From Rhizobiaceae bacterium (GTDB taxonomy: Bacteria > Pseudomonadota > Alphaproteobacteria > Rhizobiales > Rhizobiaceae), in assembly GCA_025698895.1 (NCBI GenBank), contig JAILWO010000002.1, forward strand, positions 558,001 through 622,000: DNA of 64,000 nt, given 5' to 3'. Each line of letters starts with the position of its first letter. Positions within the stretch are counted from its first letter, which is position 1. Positions 49,558 through 58,893 of the stretch are shown here, piece by piece. The notes under the pieces are model-generated. The model was given only the letters and a program-made list of their open reading frames with translations, was not told where the DNA came from and made no database searches. Made by a program: the position numbers and the translations under genes.

Positions 49558-50694
49558 ATGACGTTCTGGATCATCGCGGCCCTGCTGACCCTCGCGGCAT
49601 CGCTTGCGGTGCTGTGGCCTTTCCTGCGGACCCGCGCGGGACGGAGCGACCATCCTCTCGCGCATGACATCGAGGTCTATCGCGATCAGCTCGCGGAAGT
49701 GGAGCGCGACGCCGCGCGCGGCCTGATCGGCTCGCAGGAGGCCGTCGAGGCCCGCGCCGAGATCGGCCGGCGCATCCTGCGGCTCGACCAGGCGCTGGCC
49801 GACGATCACGGGCGCGCGGCGATGCCGACCGGCAGGCGATGGGCCGCTACCGCGGCGGTGCTCGTCGTGCCGGTGGCCGGCTGGGCGCTCTATATGGGGC
49901 TGGGCTCGCCGACCTTCGGCGACCAGCCCCTGCAGGCGCGGCTCGAGCGCGACGTCGCCTCAAGCTCGATCGAGGAGCTGGTGGCGCGCGCCGAACGGCA
50001 TCTCGCCGAGAATCCCGAGGACGGGCGCGGCTGGGAGGTGCTTGCGCCGATCTACATGCGCATGGGCCGCTACAACGAGGCCGAGACCGCCTTTCGCAAC
50101 GTGATCCGGTTGTCGGGCGCAACGGCCGACCGCGAGGCGGGGCATGGCGAGGCGATCATGGCGGTCGCCGAAGGGCTCGTCACCGAAGACGCGCGCGCCG
50201 CCTTCGAGCGCGCGGTCGAACTCCAACCCGGACATCCGAAGGCCAGCTTCTATCTGGCCACGGCCGAAGCGCAGGAGGGCCGCCGCGACGAGGCGGCGGA
50301 GCGGTTTGCGGCGCTGCTGGCGGGCCTGCCTGTCGATTCCCCCTGGCGGGGGGCGGTGGAACAGGCGCTGGGCGACGTGCGCGGCGCGGACGCGCCGGAC
50401 CAGCCGGGGCCGAGCGCGGCCGATATCGAGGCGGCGGAGGCCATGTCGCCGGAAGAACGCGGCGAGATGATCGAGGCCATGGTAGCCCGCCTCGACGACA
50501 GGCTGCGCGACAATCCGTCCGATACGGAAGGCTGGAAGCGGCTCGTGCGCTCCTACATCATGCTCAACAGACGCGACGACGCGCTGGCCGCGCTCGGGCG
50601 CGCCACCACCGCGCTGGAGGGTGAGCCGGAGCGGCTGCGTGAGGTGCGGGAATTCGCCGCTTCGCTGGGACTTGAAGGGACGGAAACACGATGA
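49558..50694 (+). CDS. cycH: Cytochrome c-type biogenesis protein CcmI (CycH)
   Basis: A 378-residue CcmI protein. Two membrane segments (about 2-20 and 92-112) frame a cytoplasmic loop with a coiled-coil pattern (DIEVYRDQLAEVERDAARGL), and the periplasmic part holds TPR repeats (YNEAETAFRNVIRLSGATAD, ARAAFERAVELQPGHPKASF). It holds apocytochrome c for haem attachment by CcmFH. ATG 49558 is the start; a TTG 6 bp upstream is possible. Opens the cycHJKL operon; overlaps cycJ by 4 bp. Confidence 0.92.
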   Translation: MTFWIIAALLTLAASLAVLWPFLRTRAGRSDHPLAHDIEVYRDQLAEVERDAARGLIGSQEAVEARAEIGRRILRLDQALADDHGRAAMPTGRRWAATAAVLVVPVAGWALYMGLGSPTFGDQPLQARLERDVASSSIEELVARAERHLAENPEDGRGWEVLAPIYMRMGRYNEAETAFRNVIRLSGATADREAGHGEAIMAVAEGLVTEDARAAFERAVELQPGHPKASFYLATAEAQEGRRDEAAERFAALLAGLPVDSPWRGAVEQALGDVRGADAPDQPGPSAADIEAAEAMSPEERGEMIEAMVARLDDRLRDNPSDTEGWKRLVRSYIMLNRRDDALAALGRATTALEGEPERLREVREFAASLGLEGTETR

Positions 50695-51122
50695 CGCGCA
50701 AGCAGAAGCGCCTTTCCGTCATCTTCGGCGGACTTGCCTTCCTCGGCATCGCGACGGGGCTGACCTTCGTCGCGCTCGGCCAGAAGACGTCCTATTTCTA
50801 CATGCCCGGCGATCTCGAGGAGTCCGCCGTCGCGCCGGGACAGCGCATACGCCTGGGCGGGCTGGTCGAGAAGGGCACCGTCGAGCGCGGGCAGGGCACG
50901 CGCGTCGCCTTCGGTGTGACGGACACGCAGGCGACGGTGCGCGTCGCCTATGACGGCATCCTGCCCGACCTGTTCCGCGAGGAGCAGGGCGTGGTGACGG
51001 AGGGCGCCTTCGGTCCGGACGGCGTGTTCCTCGCCGATTCCGTGCTGGCCAAGCACGACGAGACCTACATGCCCAAGGAAGTCGCCGACAGCCTGAAGGA
51101 GAAGGGCGTTTGGCAGGAGTGA
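50691..51122 (+). CDS. cycJ: Cytochrome c maturation haem chaperone CcmE (CycJ)
   Basis: A 143-residue membrane-anchored periplasmic haem chaperone. One N-terminal segment (VIFGGLAFLGIATGLTFVAL) is followed by an OB-fold with the haem-binding motif KHDETYMP: H122 forms the covalent haem bond and Y126 is the axial ligand. Usual length. It starts in an ATGA overlap with cycH and ends 9 bp before cycK. Confidence 0.95.
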   Translation: MTRKQKRLSVIFGGLAFLGIATGLTFVALGQKTSYFYMPGDLEESAVAPGQRIRLGGLVEKGTVERGQGTRVAFGVTDTQATVRVAYDGILPDLFREEQGVVTEGAFGPDGVFLADSVLAKHDETYMPKEVADSLKEKGVWQE

Positions 51123-51131
51123 TGCGCGAGC

Positions 51132-53117
51132 ATGGTTGAGACCGGCCATTTCGCCCTGGTGCTGGCCTTCGTGCTGGCGCTGGTGCAGTTCGCCGTGCCG
51201 CTGGCCGGCGCGCGGCTGCGCGACGAGCGGATGATGGCGGTGGCCGAGCCGGTGGCGATCACCGGCTTCGCGCTGACCGCGCTCTCCTTCGCCGCGCTCG
51301 TCATGGCCTACGTGCAGTCGGACTTCTCGGTCCTCAACGTCTATGAGAACTCGCATTCGGGCAAGCCGCTGATCTTCAAGATCACCGGCACCTGGGGCAA
51401 CCACGAGGGGTCGATGCTCCTGTGGGTGCTGATCCTGACCTTCTTCGGCGCGCTCGTCGCCTTCTTCGGACGCAACCTGCCGGCGACGCTGCGCGCGAAC
51501 GTGCTGGCCGTGCAGGGGCTGGTGGGCGCGGCGTTCCTACTGTTCCTGCTGGCCACCTCCAATCCCTTCACGCGTATCCCCAACCCGCCGCTGGAAGGCC
51601 GCGACCTCAACCCGATCCTGCAGGACATCGGGCTGGCCGTGCATCCGCCGCTGCTTTATCTGGGCTATGTCGGCTTCTCGATCTGCTTTTCCTTCGCCGC
51701 CGCGGCGCTGATCGAGGGCAGGATCGACGCGGCCTGGGCGCGCTGGGTGCGGCCCTGGACGCTGGCGGCCTGGCTGTTCCTCACCGGCGGCATCGCGATG
51801 GGCTCCTACTGGGCCTATTACGAGCTGGGCTGGGGTGGGTTCTGGTTCTGGGACCCGGTCGAGAACGCCTCCTTCCTGCCATGGCTGACCGGAACGGCCC
51901 TGCTGCATTCGGCGATTGTCATGGAGAAGCGCTCGGCGCTGAAGATCTGGACGATCCTGCTGTCGATCCTGACCTTCTCCATGTCGCTGCTGGGCACCTT
52001 TCTGGTGCGCTCGGGCGTGCTGACCTCCGTCCACGCCTTCGCCACCGATCCGACCCGTGGCGTGTTCATCCTGGCGATCCTGGTCATGTTCATCGGCGGC
52101 TCGCTGGCGCTGTTCGCCTGGCGGGCGCAGGCGCTGACGCCCGGAGGGCTGTTCCAGCCGGTGTCGCGCGAGGGCGCGCTGGTGCTGAATAACCTCTTCC
52201 TGACGACGGCGGCCGCGACCGTGCTGATCGGCACGCTGTACCCGCTGCTGGTCGAGGCCTTGACCGGCGACAAGATCTCGGTCGGCGCGCCCTTCTTCAA
52301 CATGACGTTCGTGCCGCTGGTGCTGCCGCTTCTGGCGATCGTGCCGTTCGGGCCGCTGCTGGCCTGGAAGCGGGCGGACCTGGCCGGCGTCAGTCAGCGG
52401 CTGATGGCCGCTTTCGGCGGGGCACTGCTCGTGACGGCGGCGGCTTTCGTCGTCAGCGACGCGGCCAGCGTGTTCTCGGCGCTGGGCGTCGGGCTGGCGG
52501 CCTGGCTGGTCCTGGGCGCCGCCACCGATATCGCGCTCAAGGCCGGCATCGGCAAGGTGCGCGCGGGCATTGCGCTGAAGCGCCTTGCCGGCCTGCCGCT
52601 ATCCGCCTTCGGGACGGCACTCGCCCATGCCGGCCTCGGCCTGACCGTTCTGGGCATCGTTGCCGTGACCTCATTTCAGGTCGAGCGTTTCGAGACGATG
52701 CGGCCCGGCGATACGCTCGATATCGGCGCCTACAGCCTGCGCTTCGAGGCGTTAAGGCCGTTCCAGGGTCCCAACTACACGGAGGATCGCGGCCATTTCA
52801 CCTGGCTGGACGGCGATCGGGAACTGGGCGAGATCGTTTCGGCCAAACGCGTCTATACGGCGCGCCAGTTTCCGACCACCGAAGCCGGGATCGCCACGCG
52901 CGGGCTGAGCCAGATGTATGTCTCGCTGGGCGACGCCGACAGCGAAGGCGGCATCGTGGTGCGCGCGTGGTGGTGGCCGCTGGTGACGCTGATCTGGATC
53001 GGCGGCCTTGTCATGATGGCCGGCGGGGCGGTGTCGCTGTTCGACCGGCGCCTCAGGGTCGGCGCACCGTCGCGCCGCGCCCGACCGCCTAAGGCCGCCG
53101 AGGCCGCCGCAGGATGA
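51132..53117 (+). CDS. cycK: Haem lyase CcmF (CycK)
   Basis: A 661-residue polytopic membrane protein with about 15 helices. The WWD-type haem-handling motif is present ([20 protein letters not shown]), as are the [20 protein letters not shown] segment and the large periplasmic C-terminal region. It joins haem from CcmE to apocytochrome c with CcmH. It overlaps cycL by 4 bp. Confidence 0.95.
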   Translation: MVETGHFALVLAFVLALVQFAVPLAGARLRDERMMAVAEPVAITGFALTALSFAALVMAYVQSDFSVLNVYENSHSGKPLIFKITGTWGNHEGSMLLWVLILTFFGALVAFFGRNLPATLRANVLAVQGLVGAAFLLFLLATSNPFTRIPNPPLEGRDLNPILQDIGLAVHPPLLYLGYVGFSICFSFAAAALIEGRIDAAWARWVRPWTLAAWLFLTGGIAMGSYWAYYELGWGGFWFWDPVENASFLPWLTGTALLHSAIVMEKRSALKIWTILLSILTFSMSLLGTFLVRSGVLTSVHAFATDPTRGVFILAILVMFIGGSLALFAWRAQALTPGGLFQPVSREGALVLNNLFLTTAAATVLIGTLYPLLVEALTGDKISVGAPFFNMTFVPLVLPLLAIVPFGPLLAWKRADLAGVSQRLMAAFGGALLVTAAAFVVSDAASVFSALGVGLAAWLVLGAATDIALKAGIGKVRAGIALKRLAGLPLSAFGTALAHAGLGLTVLGIVAVTSFQVERFETMRPGDTLDIGAYSLRFEALRPFQGPNYTEDRGHFTWLDGDRELGEIVSAKRVYTARQFPTTEAGIATRGLSQMYVSLGDADSEGGIVVRAWWWPLVTLIWIGGLVMMAGGAVSLFDRRLRVGAPSRRARPPKAAEAAAG

Positions 53118-53578
53118 GGCGGGTCCGGCTCCTCCTAGTGGCGCTGGCGGTCGCGCTCGCGGCCGGTCCGGGCCTGGCGGTGCAGCCCGACGAGGTGCTG
53201 GACGACCCGGCGCTGGAGGCGCGCGCGCGTTCTCTCTCGGCCGAATTGCGCTGCATGGTGTGCCAGAACCAGTCGATCGACGATTCCGACGCCGAACTGG
53301 CGCGCGACCTGCGCTTGGCTGTGCGCGAGCGCCTGACGGCCGGCGACAGCGATGCCGAGGTGATCGACTACGTCGTGTCGCGCTACGGCGAATTCGTCCT
53401 GCTCAAGCCGCGATTGAGCCTGCGCAACGCCGCCTTGTGGGCGACGCCTGCCGTGCTTCTGATCGGCGGGGTCCTCTTCCTGCTCATCAATCGGCGAAGG
53501 AAGACCGAAGCGACCGGCGCGGAACTGTCGCCGGAGGAGGAAGCCCGGCTTGCCGAGATCGTCGACCGTCGGGATTGA
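53114..53578 (+). CDS. cycL: Cytochrome c maturation protein CcmH (CycL)
   Basis: A 154-residue CcmH/CycL protein: signal peptide, then the thiol-redox motif [16 protein letters not shown] (C47, C50) that reduces apocytochrome cysteines, a three-helix domain, and a C-terminal membrane segment ([20 protein letters not shown]). It is the last gene of the cyc operon. Confidence 0.95.
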   Translation: MRRVRLLLVALAVALAAGPGLAVQPDEVLDDPALEARARSLSAELRCMVCQNQSIDDSDAELARDLRLAVRERLTAGDSDAEVIDYVVSRYGEFVLLKPRLSLRNAALWATPAVLLIGGVLFLLINRRRKTEATGAELSPEEEARLAEIVDRRD

Positions 53579-53635
53579 CGTTCCATATAGGCCCCGATGC
53601 CGCTACGCTCCCCTTCGCAAGCGAAGGAGGAGACG

Positions 53636-54874
53636 ATGGCGCGTGCCCGCAAGCTGGAATTCGAGGGCCATTCGGGCGCGCAACTCGCCGCGCGGCTTGA
53701 CCTTCCCGACGGCCCGCCGCGGGCCTTCGCGCTGTTCGCGCACTGCTTCACCTGCTCGAAGGATCTGCTGGCCGTGAGGCGGATCGCGGCCGAGCTGGCG
53801 CGGCAGGGCATTGCCGTGCTGCGCTTCGATTTCACCGGTCTCGGCGCGTCCGAAGGCGAGTTCGCCTCGACCGACTTCTCCTCCAATGTCGACGACCTCG
53901 TCTCGGCGGCCGACTATCTGGGCCGCGAATATGAAGCACCGTCCATCCTGATCGGGCATTCGCTGGGCGGTGCGGCGGTGCTGTGCGCGGCGTCGCGGAT
54001 CGAGGCGGTGCGGGCCGTCGTCACCATCGCCGCGCCGTCGGACGTGGCCCATGTGCTCAAGAACTTCGGCTCGAGCCTGGACAGGATCGAAGCCGACGGC
54101 AAGGCCGAGGTGGCGCTCGAGGGCCGTCGGTTCACGATCCGCAAGGAATTCGTCGACGACGCGCGCCAGGCCAGGCTGGCCGAGCATGTGACGAAGCTGA
54201 GGAAGGCGTTGCTGGTCATGCATTCGCCGGTGGACGACCTGGTCGGGATCGACCATGCCAGCGCGATCTTCCAGGCCGCCAAGCACCCCAAGAGCTTCAT
54301 CTCGCTCGACCGGGCCGACCACCTCCTGACCGATCCCGCCGACGCGGCTTTCGCGGCGTCCGTGATCGCGGGCTGGGTCGGCCGCTACCTGCCCGCCGAC
54401 AGGCCGCAGGGCGAGGCGGAGATCGAGCATGTGCGCGTGTCCGAAACGGGCGAGGGCAAGTTCCAGGCGGCGGTGCTGAGCGGACGCCACCGGCTCTTCA
54501 CCGACGAACCCGAGAAGATGGGCGGCCTGGACAGCGGACCGTCGCCCTATGATTTCCTCTCCATGGCGCTGGGGGCCTGCACATCCATGACGCTGAGGAT
54601 GTATGCCGACCACAAGAAGCTGCGGCTCGGCCGCGTCAGTGTCGACATCTCCCATGCCAAGGTGCATGCCCGCGACTGCGCCGAGTGCACCGACGACGAA
54701 AAGCAGGGCGGCGGCCGGATCGACCGGTTCGAGCGGGCGATATCGGTGGAGGGCGACATCGACGAGGAATTCGCTGAAAAGCTCGGCGAGATCGCCGACA
54801 AATGCCCCGTCCACCGCACACTGACGCATGGCGCGAAGGTCGCGACGCTGGTCCGGCGTCATATCAGCGATTGA
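53636..54874 (+). CDS. Bifunctional alpha/beta hydrolase-OsmC family protein
   Basis: A 412-residue fusion. Residues 1-255 are an alpha/beta hydrolase with the nucleophile elbow GHSLGG (S109), HCFTCSKD near residue 36-43, and an acid and His late in the domain (VDDLVG, RADHLL). Residues 260-412 are an OsmC-like peroxidase domain with the two redox cysteines in LGACTSMTLRMYADHK and DKCPVHRTL. The pairing suggests detoxification of organic hydroperoxides or related esters; substrate unknown. ATG 53636 has AAGGAGGAG upstream. It sits alone between cycL and degP. Confidence 0.9.
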   Translation: MARARKLEFEGHSGAQLAARLDLPDGPPRAFALFAHCFTCSKDLLAVRRIAAELARQGIAVLRFDFTGLGASEGEFASTDFSSNVDDLVSAADYLGREYEAPSILIGHSLGGAAVLCAASRIEAVRAVVTIAAPSDVAHVLKNFGSSLDRIEADGKAEVALEGRRFTIRKEFVDDARQARLAEHVTKLRKALLVMHSPVDDLVGIDHASAIFQAAKHPKSFISLDRADHLLTDPADAAFAASVIAGWVGRYLPADRPQGEAEIEHVRVSETGEGKFQAAVLSGRHRLFTDEPEKMGGLDSGPSPYDFLSMALGACTSMTLRMYADHKKLRLGRVSVDISHAKVHARDCAECTDDEKQGGGRIDRFERAISVEGDIDEEFAEKLGEIADKCPVHRTLTHGAKVATLVRRHISD

Positions 54875-55008
54875 TTACAAAAGTTTCATGCGCCGGAAAG
54901 TGCGATGTAATGTGGGCGCTCCTATCTCTCCTGCCGAGCAGCGGGGCAAGGATATTTCCCGCTCTATGGAACCCACTCACGAACCCATTCAAGAGGAATG
55001 AGACAGAC

Positions 55009-56547
55009 ATGTCGGACCTTTCCCCCAAGACCTCTGAGAATGTCAGAACATCCCGCAAGACCCGCTTGCGGCTGATGGGCGCGGCGGCAAGCCTCGCCAT
55101 CGCCGGCGCGGTCGGATTCGGCGCAGTGACCTCCGGTACGCTGCCGGTCCAGGCCGAGGCCGTGCGCGTGGAGAACCCGCAGGCGCAGGCGCCCGGCTTC
55201 GCCGATGTCGTCGAGCGCGTTTCACCGGCGGTGGTCAGCGTGCGCGTCAAGCAGGCCGTTCAGCCGGCCTCGGACGAGATGCCCGGCTTCTCCTTCGGCT
55301 TTCCCGGCATGGAGGACCTGCCTGACGACCATCCGATGAAGCGCTTCTTCCGCGAGTTCCGGGGTGCCCCGGACAGCGGGCAGCGTCGCATGCCGCGCCA
55401 GCGGCCGAGCGCGCAGGGCTCCGGCTTCTTCATCTCCGAAGACGGCTATCTGGTCACCAACAACCACGTGATCGATGGCGGCGAGAATTTCACCGTCGTG
55501 ATGGATGACGGCACCGAACTGGATGCCAAACTCGTCGGCAGCGACGCCCGGACCGACCTTGCCGTGCTGAAGGTCGAGGAGGCGCGCAAATTCACCTATG
55601 TCGCCTTCGCCGACGACACCAAGGTGCGTGTCGGCGACTGGGTCGTGGCCGTCGGCAACCCGTTCGGCCTGGGCGGAACCGTGACGGCCGGCATCGTGTC
55701 GGCGCGCGGCCGCGACATCGGCGCCGGCCCGTATGATGACTTCTTCCAGATCGACGCGGCCGTGAACCGCGGCAATTCGGGCGGCCCGACCTTCAACCTC
55801 AATGGCGAGGTGGTGGGCGTCAATACCGCCATCTTCTCGCCCTCGGGCGGCAATGTCGGCATCGCCTTCGCGATTCCCGCCTCGACCGCGACCGATGTGG
55901 TGGACCAGTTGATCAAGGACGGCGAGGTCGAGCGCGGCTGGCTCGGGGTTCAGATCCAGCCGGTCACCGACGACATCGCCGAATCGCTGGGACTGGAAAC
56001 ACCCGAGGGCGCGCTGGTGGCGCAGGCGCAGCCCGATACGCCCGCGCAGGCGGCCGGCATCCGCTCCGGCGACGTGATCACCGGCGTGAACGGCCAGAAG
56101 GTCAACACCCCGCGCGAACTGGCACGCCGCATCGCGTCGATCGCGCCCGGCCAGGAAGTGGACGTCGAACTGTGGCGCGGCGGCAAGACCGAAACGATGA
56201 AGGTGACGCTGGGCGAAATCCCGAGCGACGGCCAGCAGGCACGCGCCGTTCCCTCGCCGGCCCAGCCCTCGACCGACACGCTGGCCGAATTCGGCCTGAC
56301 CGTCACCCGCGCCGATGACGGCAACGGGCTGGTCGTGACCCAGGTCGAGGCTGGCAGCGCCGCAGAGGAACGCGGCATCCAGGCCGGCGATGTCATCACC
56401 CAGGTCAATGCCACCGAGGTGAACTCGTCGTCCGACGTGGAAAGCGCCGTCGCCGAGGCCAGCAAGTCCGGTCGCAAGGCCGTGCTGTTCCAGATCACGC
56501 GCGACGGCGACAACCGCTTCGTCGCCCTGCCGGTCGGCGAGGGCTGA
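55009..56547 (+). CDS. degP: Periplasmic serine protease, DegP/HtrA family
   Basis: A 512-residue Do-type protease-chaperone. An N-terminal export segment (about 18-50) is followed by a trypsin-like domain with the triad H153 (NNHVIDGGE), D183 (ARTDLAVLKV) and S257 (NRGNSGGPTF), then two PDZ domains (about 285-375 and 410-500). It degrades or refolds damaged envelope proteins. In S. meliloti degP1 follows cycHJKL in the same way. ATG 55009 is used, since longer in-frame starts run through the upstream promoter region. Confidence 0.94.
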   Translation: MSDLSPKTSENVRTSRKTRLRLMGAAASLAIAGAVGFGAVTSGTLPVQAEAVRVENPQAQAPGFADVVERVSPAVVSVRVKQAVQPASDEMPGFSFGFPGMEDLPDDHPMKRFFREFRGAPDSGQRRMPRQRPSAQGSGFFISEDGYLVTNNHVIDGGENFTVVMDDGTELDAKLVGSDARTDLAVLKVEEARKFTYVAFADDTKVRVGDWVVAVGNPFGLGGTVTAGIVSARGRDIGAGPYDDFFQIDAAVNRGNSGGPTFNLNGEVVGVNTAIFSPSGGNVGIAFAIPASTATDVVDQLIKDGEVERGWLGVQIQPVTDDIAESLGLETPEGALVAQAQPDTPAQAAGIRSGDVITGVNGQKVNTPRELARRIASIAPGQEVDVELWRGGKTETMKVTLGEIPSDGQQARAVPSPAQPSTDTLAEFGLTVTRADDGNGLVVTQVEAGSAAEERGIQAGDVITQVNATEVNSSSDVESAVAEASKSGRKAVLFQITRDGDNRFVALPVGEG

Positions 56548-56613
56548 CCGGAACGACGGTGCCGGCAGGGGAATTCCGTGGTTCCTCCTATGCCGGCACA
56601 GGAAAGATCTGAC

Positions 56614-56643
56614 GACGGCGGGCCTGATAGCCCGCCGTCTTTT
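56614..56643 (+). terminator. Rho-independent terminator after degP
   Basis: GACGGCGGGC (56614-56623) pairs with GCCCGCCGTC (56630-56639) over a 6-nt loop CTGATA, followed by TTTT. It separates degP from the two-component pair. Confidence 0.92.
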
Positions 56644-56742
56644 GTTATCCACCGCGGGGAAGGGAGTTGCGCGATGACACCCGACACGACCGCCACTGTT
56701 TCGAGACCTTCGGAAACGGGCGAAATGCCGTATAAGGACGCC

Positions 56743-57417
56743 ATGAAGATTCTGGTGATCGAGGACGACCGCGAAGCGGCCGAATACCTCAAGAAAGCCT
56801 TCGGCGAGGCCGGCCACACCGCGCATCTGGCGGCCGACGGCGACACGGGCTTCGCCATGGCCGAGAGCGGCGACTACGACATCCTCGTCGTCGACCGCAT
56901 GCTGCCGCGCCGCGACGGCCTGTCGGTGATAAGCGCTATCCGCGAAAAGGGCATCGACACCCCGGCCCTGGTGCTATCGGCTCTGGGCGAGGTCGAGGAC
57001 CGGGTCACCGGCCTCAGGGCCGGTGGGGACGACTACTTGACCAAGCCCTATGCGTTTTCCGAGCTTCTGGCGCGTGTCGAGGTGCTGAACCGGCGCGTGG
57101 GGTCGAAGGACGTGGAGACGGTCTATCGGGCCGGCGACCTCGAGCTCGACCGCCTCTCCCACACCGTCAAGCGCGCCGGCAAGGAGATCACGCTGCAGCC
57201 GCGCGAGTTCCGGCTGCTCGAATATCTCATGCGCCATGCGGGGCAGGTGGTGACCCGCACCATGCTGCTCGAGAACGTCTGGGACTATCATTTCGATCCG
57301 CAGACGAACGTCATCGACGTGCATGTGTCGCGCCTGCGCGGCAAGATCGAGAAGGGGTTCGACACCCCGGTTCTGCACACGGTCCGCGGCGCGGGCTACA
57401 TGCTGAAGGCGGGATAG
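56743..57417 (+). CDS. Response regulator, OmpR family
   Basis: A 224-residue response regulator with receiver phosphoacceptor D51 (LVVDRMLPRRDGLSVI), K in YLTKPYAF, and a winged-helix domain (ITLQPREFRLLEYLMRHAGQ, NVIDVHVSRLRGKIEKGFDT). ATG 56743 has AAGGA 7 bp upstream; an in-frame ATG at 56725 is an alternative. It pairs with the kinase 5 bp downstream. The same pair lies between degP and glnE in S. meliloti; targets are not known to me. Confidence 0.9.
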   Translation: MKILVIEDDREAAEYLKKAFGEAGHTAHLAADGDTGFAMAESGDYDILVVDRMLPRRDGLSVISAIREKGIDTPALVLSALGEVEDRVTGLRAGGDDYLTKPYAFSELLARVEVLNRRVGSKDVETVYRAGDLELDRLSHTVKRAGKEITLQPREFRLLEYLMRHAGQVVTRTMLLENVWDYHFDPQTNVIDVHVSRLRGKIEKGFDTPVLHTVRGAGYMLKAG

Positions 57418-57422
57418 GCGCG

Positions 57423-58883
57423 TTGCGCCTGCCCGCTGCCATGCGCACGACCGCGGCGCGGCTTTCGGCGCTGTATCTGATCCTGTTCGCGGTGTTCGCG
57501 CTGATCCTCGTCTTCTACGTGACCTCCCTGTCCGGGCGCATGCTGGTCGCCCAGACGCAGGAGACAATCGTGGAGGAAGTGCAGGGGCTAGCCTCCGCCT
57601 ATCAGCGCGGCGGCCTGCCTCTTCTCGTGCGCGTGGTCGAGCGCCGCGCCAGGCAGCCCGGCGCCAATCTCTACCTGATCGCCGATCCTAATGGCCGCGT
57701 CCTTTCGGGCAATGTGCAGGCATTGCAGCCGGGCGTTCTGGACGCGGTCGGCTGGACGGAGCGTCCTTTCGCGTATCAGCGCTACGGGGAGAACGAGGCC
57801 GAGCGGCAGGCGAGTCGGATCGGCGACGAGGACGTCGCGCCGGGCGACATGCCGCACCAGGCGCTGGCTCACATCATACGGCTTCCCAACCAGATGATCC
57901 TGCTGGTCGGCCGGGATCTCGGCGAACCGGAGCGGTTTCGCAAGGTGATCCGCAATTCCCTGATGGCCGCGCTCGGCCTGATGGGGCTGGGCGCGCTGCT
58001 GATCTGGTATTTCGTCGGACGACAGGCGCTGAGGCGCATCGACCGCATGGCGCAGGCCAGCCGGCGCATCATGGGCGGGGACCTTGCCGGCCGGCTGCCG
58101 GTCACGGGAGAAGGCGACGAGTTCGATCGGCTGTCCGAAAATCTCAATGCGATGCTGGCCCGGATCGGAGCGCTGAACGAGGGCCTTCGGCAGGTGTCGG
58201 ACAACGTCGCCCACGACCTCAAGACGCCTCTGACCAGGATCCGGAACCGCGCCGAGGCCGCGCTCACCGGCAGGAAGCGCACGAGCGAATATCGCGAGGC
58301 GCTGGAACAGACGATCGCCGAATCCGACCAGCTCATCCGCACCTTCAACGCCATCCTGATGATCTCGCGGCTGGAGGCGGGCTATTCGGCGGAGACGACC
58401 GGGCCCGTCGATCTCGTCGCGACCGTCGCGGACGTCACCGAGCTCTACGAGCCGGCGGCGGAGGAAGTGGGGGTGGCGCTAGAGTCCGAAACCCCGCAGC
58501 AGCCTGTCACGATTTCGGGCAATCGCGAACTGATCGGACAGGCGCTCTCGAACGTGGTCGACAACGCCATCAAATACAGCGCCGGGCAGGCCGAGGCGCC
58601 GAAGGTGGTCGTCAGTCTCAAGGCCGAAGCCGGAGAGGCCGTGCTGTCGGTCGAGGACAACGGACAGGGCATTCCCGAGGAGGATCGGGTTCGTGCGACC
58701 GAGCGCTTCGTCAGGCTTGAGGCGAGCCGGTCGCAGCCAGGGTCCGGGCTCGGTCTTTCGCTCGCCAAGGCGGTCATGACTTTCCACGGCGGCCGTCTCG
58801 AACTCGCAAGCCGCGAGCCCGGGCTTGCCGTCAGGATGATCTTCCCCGACAAGACACCTTCCGCCGCTGCCGGCAAGGAGTGA
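57423..58883 (+). CDS. Sensor histidine kinase
   Basis: A 486-residue sensor kinase: membrane segments at about 14-40 and 180-202 enclose a periplasmic domain of about 140 residues; a HAMP domain (RRIMGGDLAGRLPVTGEGDE), an H box (VAHDLKTPLTRIRNRAEA), N box (NVVDNAIKYS), G1 (EDNGQGIPEE) and G2 (GSGLGLSLAKAV) follow. A TTG at 57423 with AAGGCGGGA upstream is used; ATG 57441 is the alternative. It forms an operon with the response regulator and perhaps with glnE 10 bp further. Confidence 0.88.
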   Translation: MRLPAAMRTTAARLSALYLILFAVFALILVFYVTSLSGRMLVAQTQETIVEEVQGLASAYQRGGLPLLVRVVERRARQPGANLYLIADPNGRVLSGNVQALQPGVLDAVGWTERPFAYQRYGENEAERQASRIGDEDVAPGDMPHQALAHIIRLPNQMILLVGRDLGEPERFRKVIRNSLMAALGLMGLGALLIWYFVGRQALRRIDRMAQASRRIMGGDLAGRLPVTGEGDEFDRLSENLNAMLARIGALNEGLRQVSDNVAHDLKTPLTRIRNRAEAALTGRKRTSEYREALEQTIAESDQLIRTFNAILMISRLEAGYSAETTGPVDLVATVADVTELYEPAAEEVGVALESETPQQPVTISGNRELIGQALSNVVDNAIKYSAGQAEAPKVVVSLKAEAGEAVLSVEDNGQGIPEEDRVRATERFVRLEASRSQPGSGLGLSLAKAVMTFHGGRLELASREPGLAVRMIFPDKTPSAAAGKE

Positions 58884-58893
58884 GGGAGGAGGG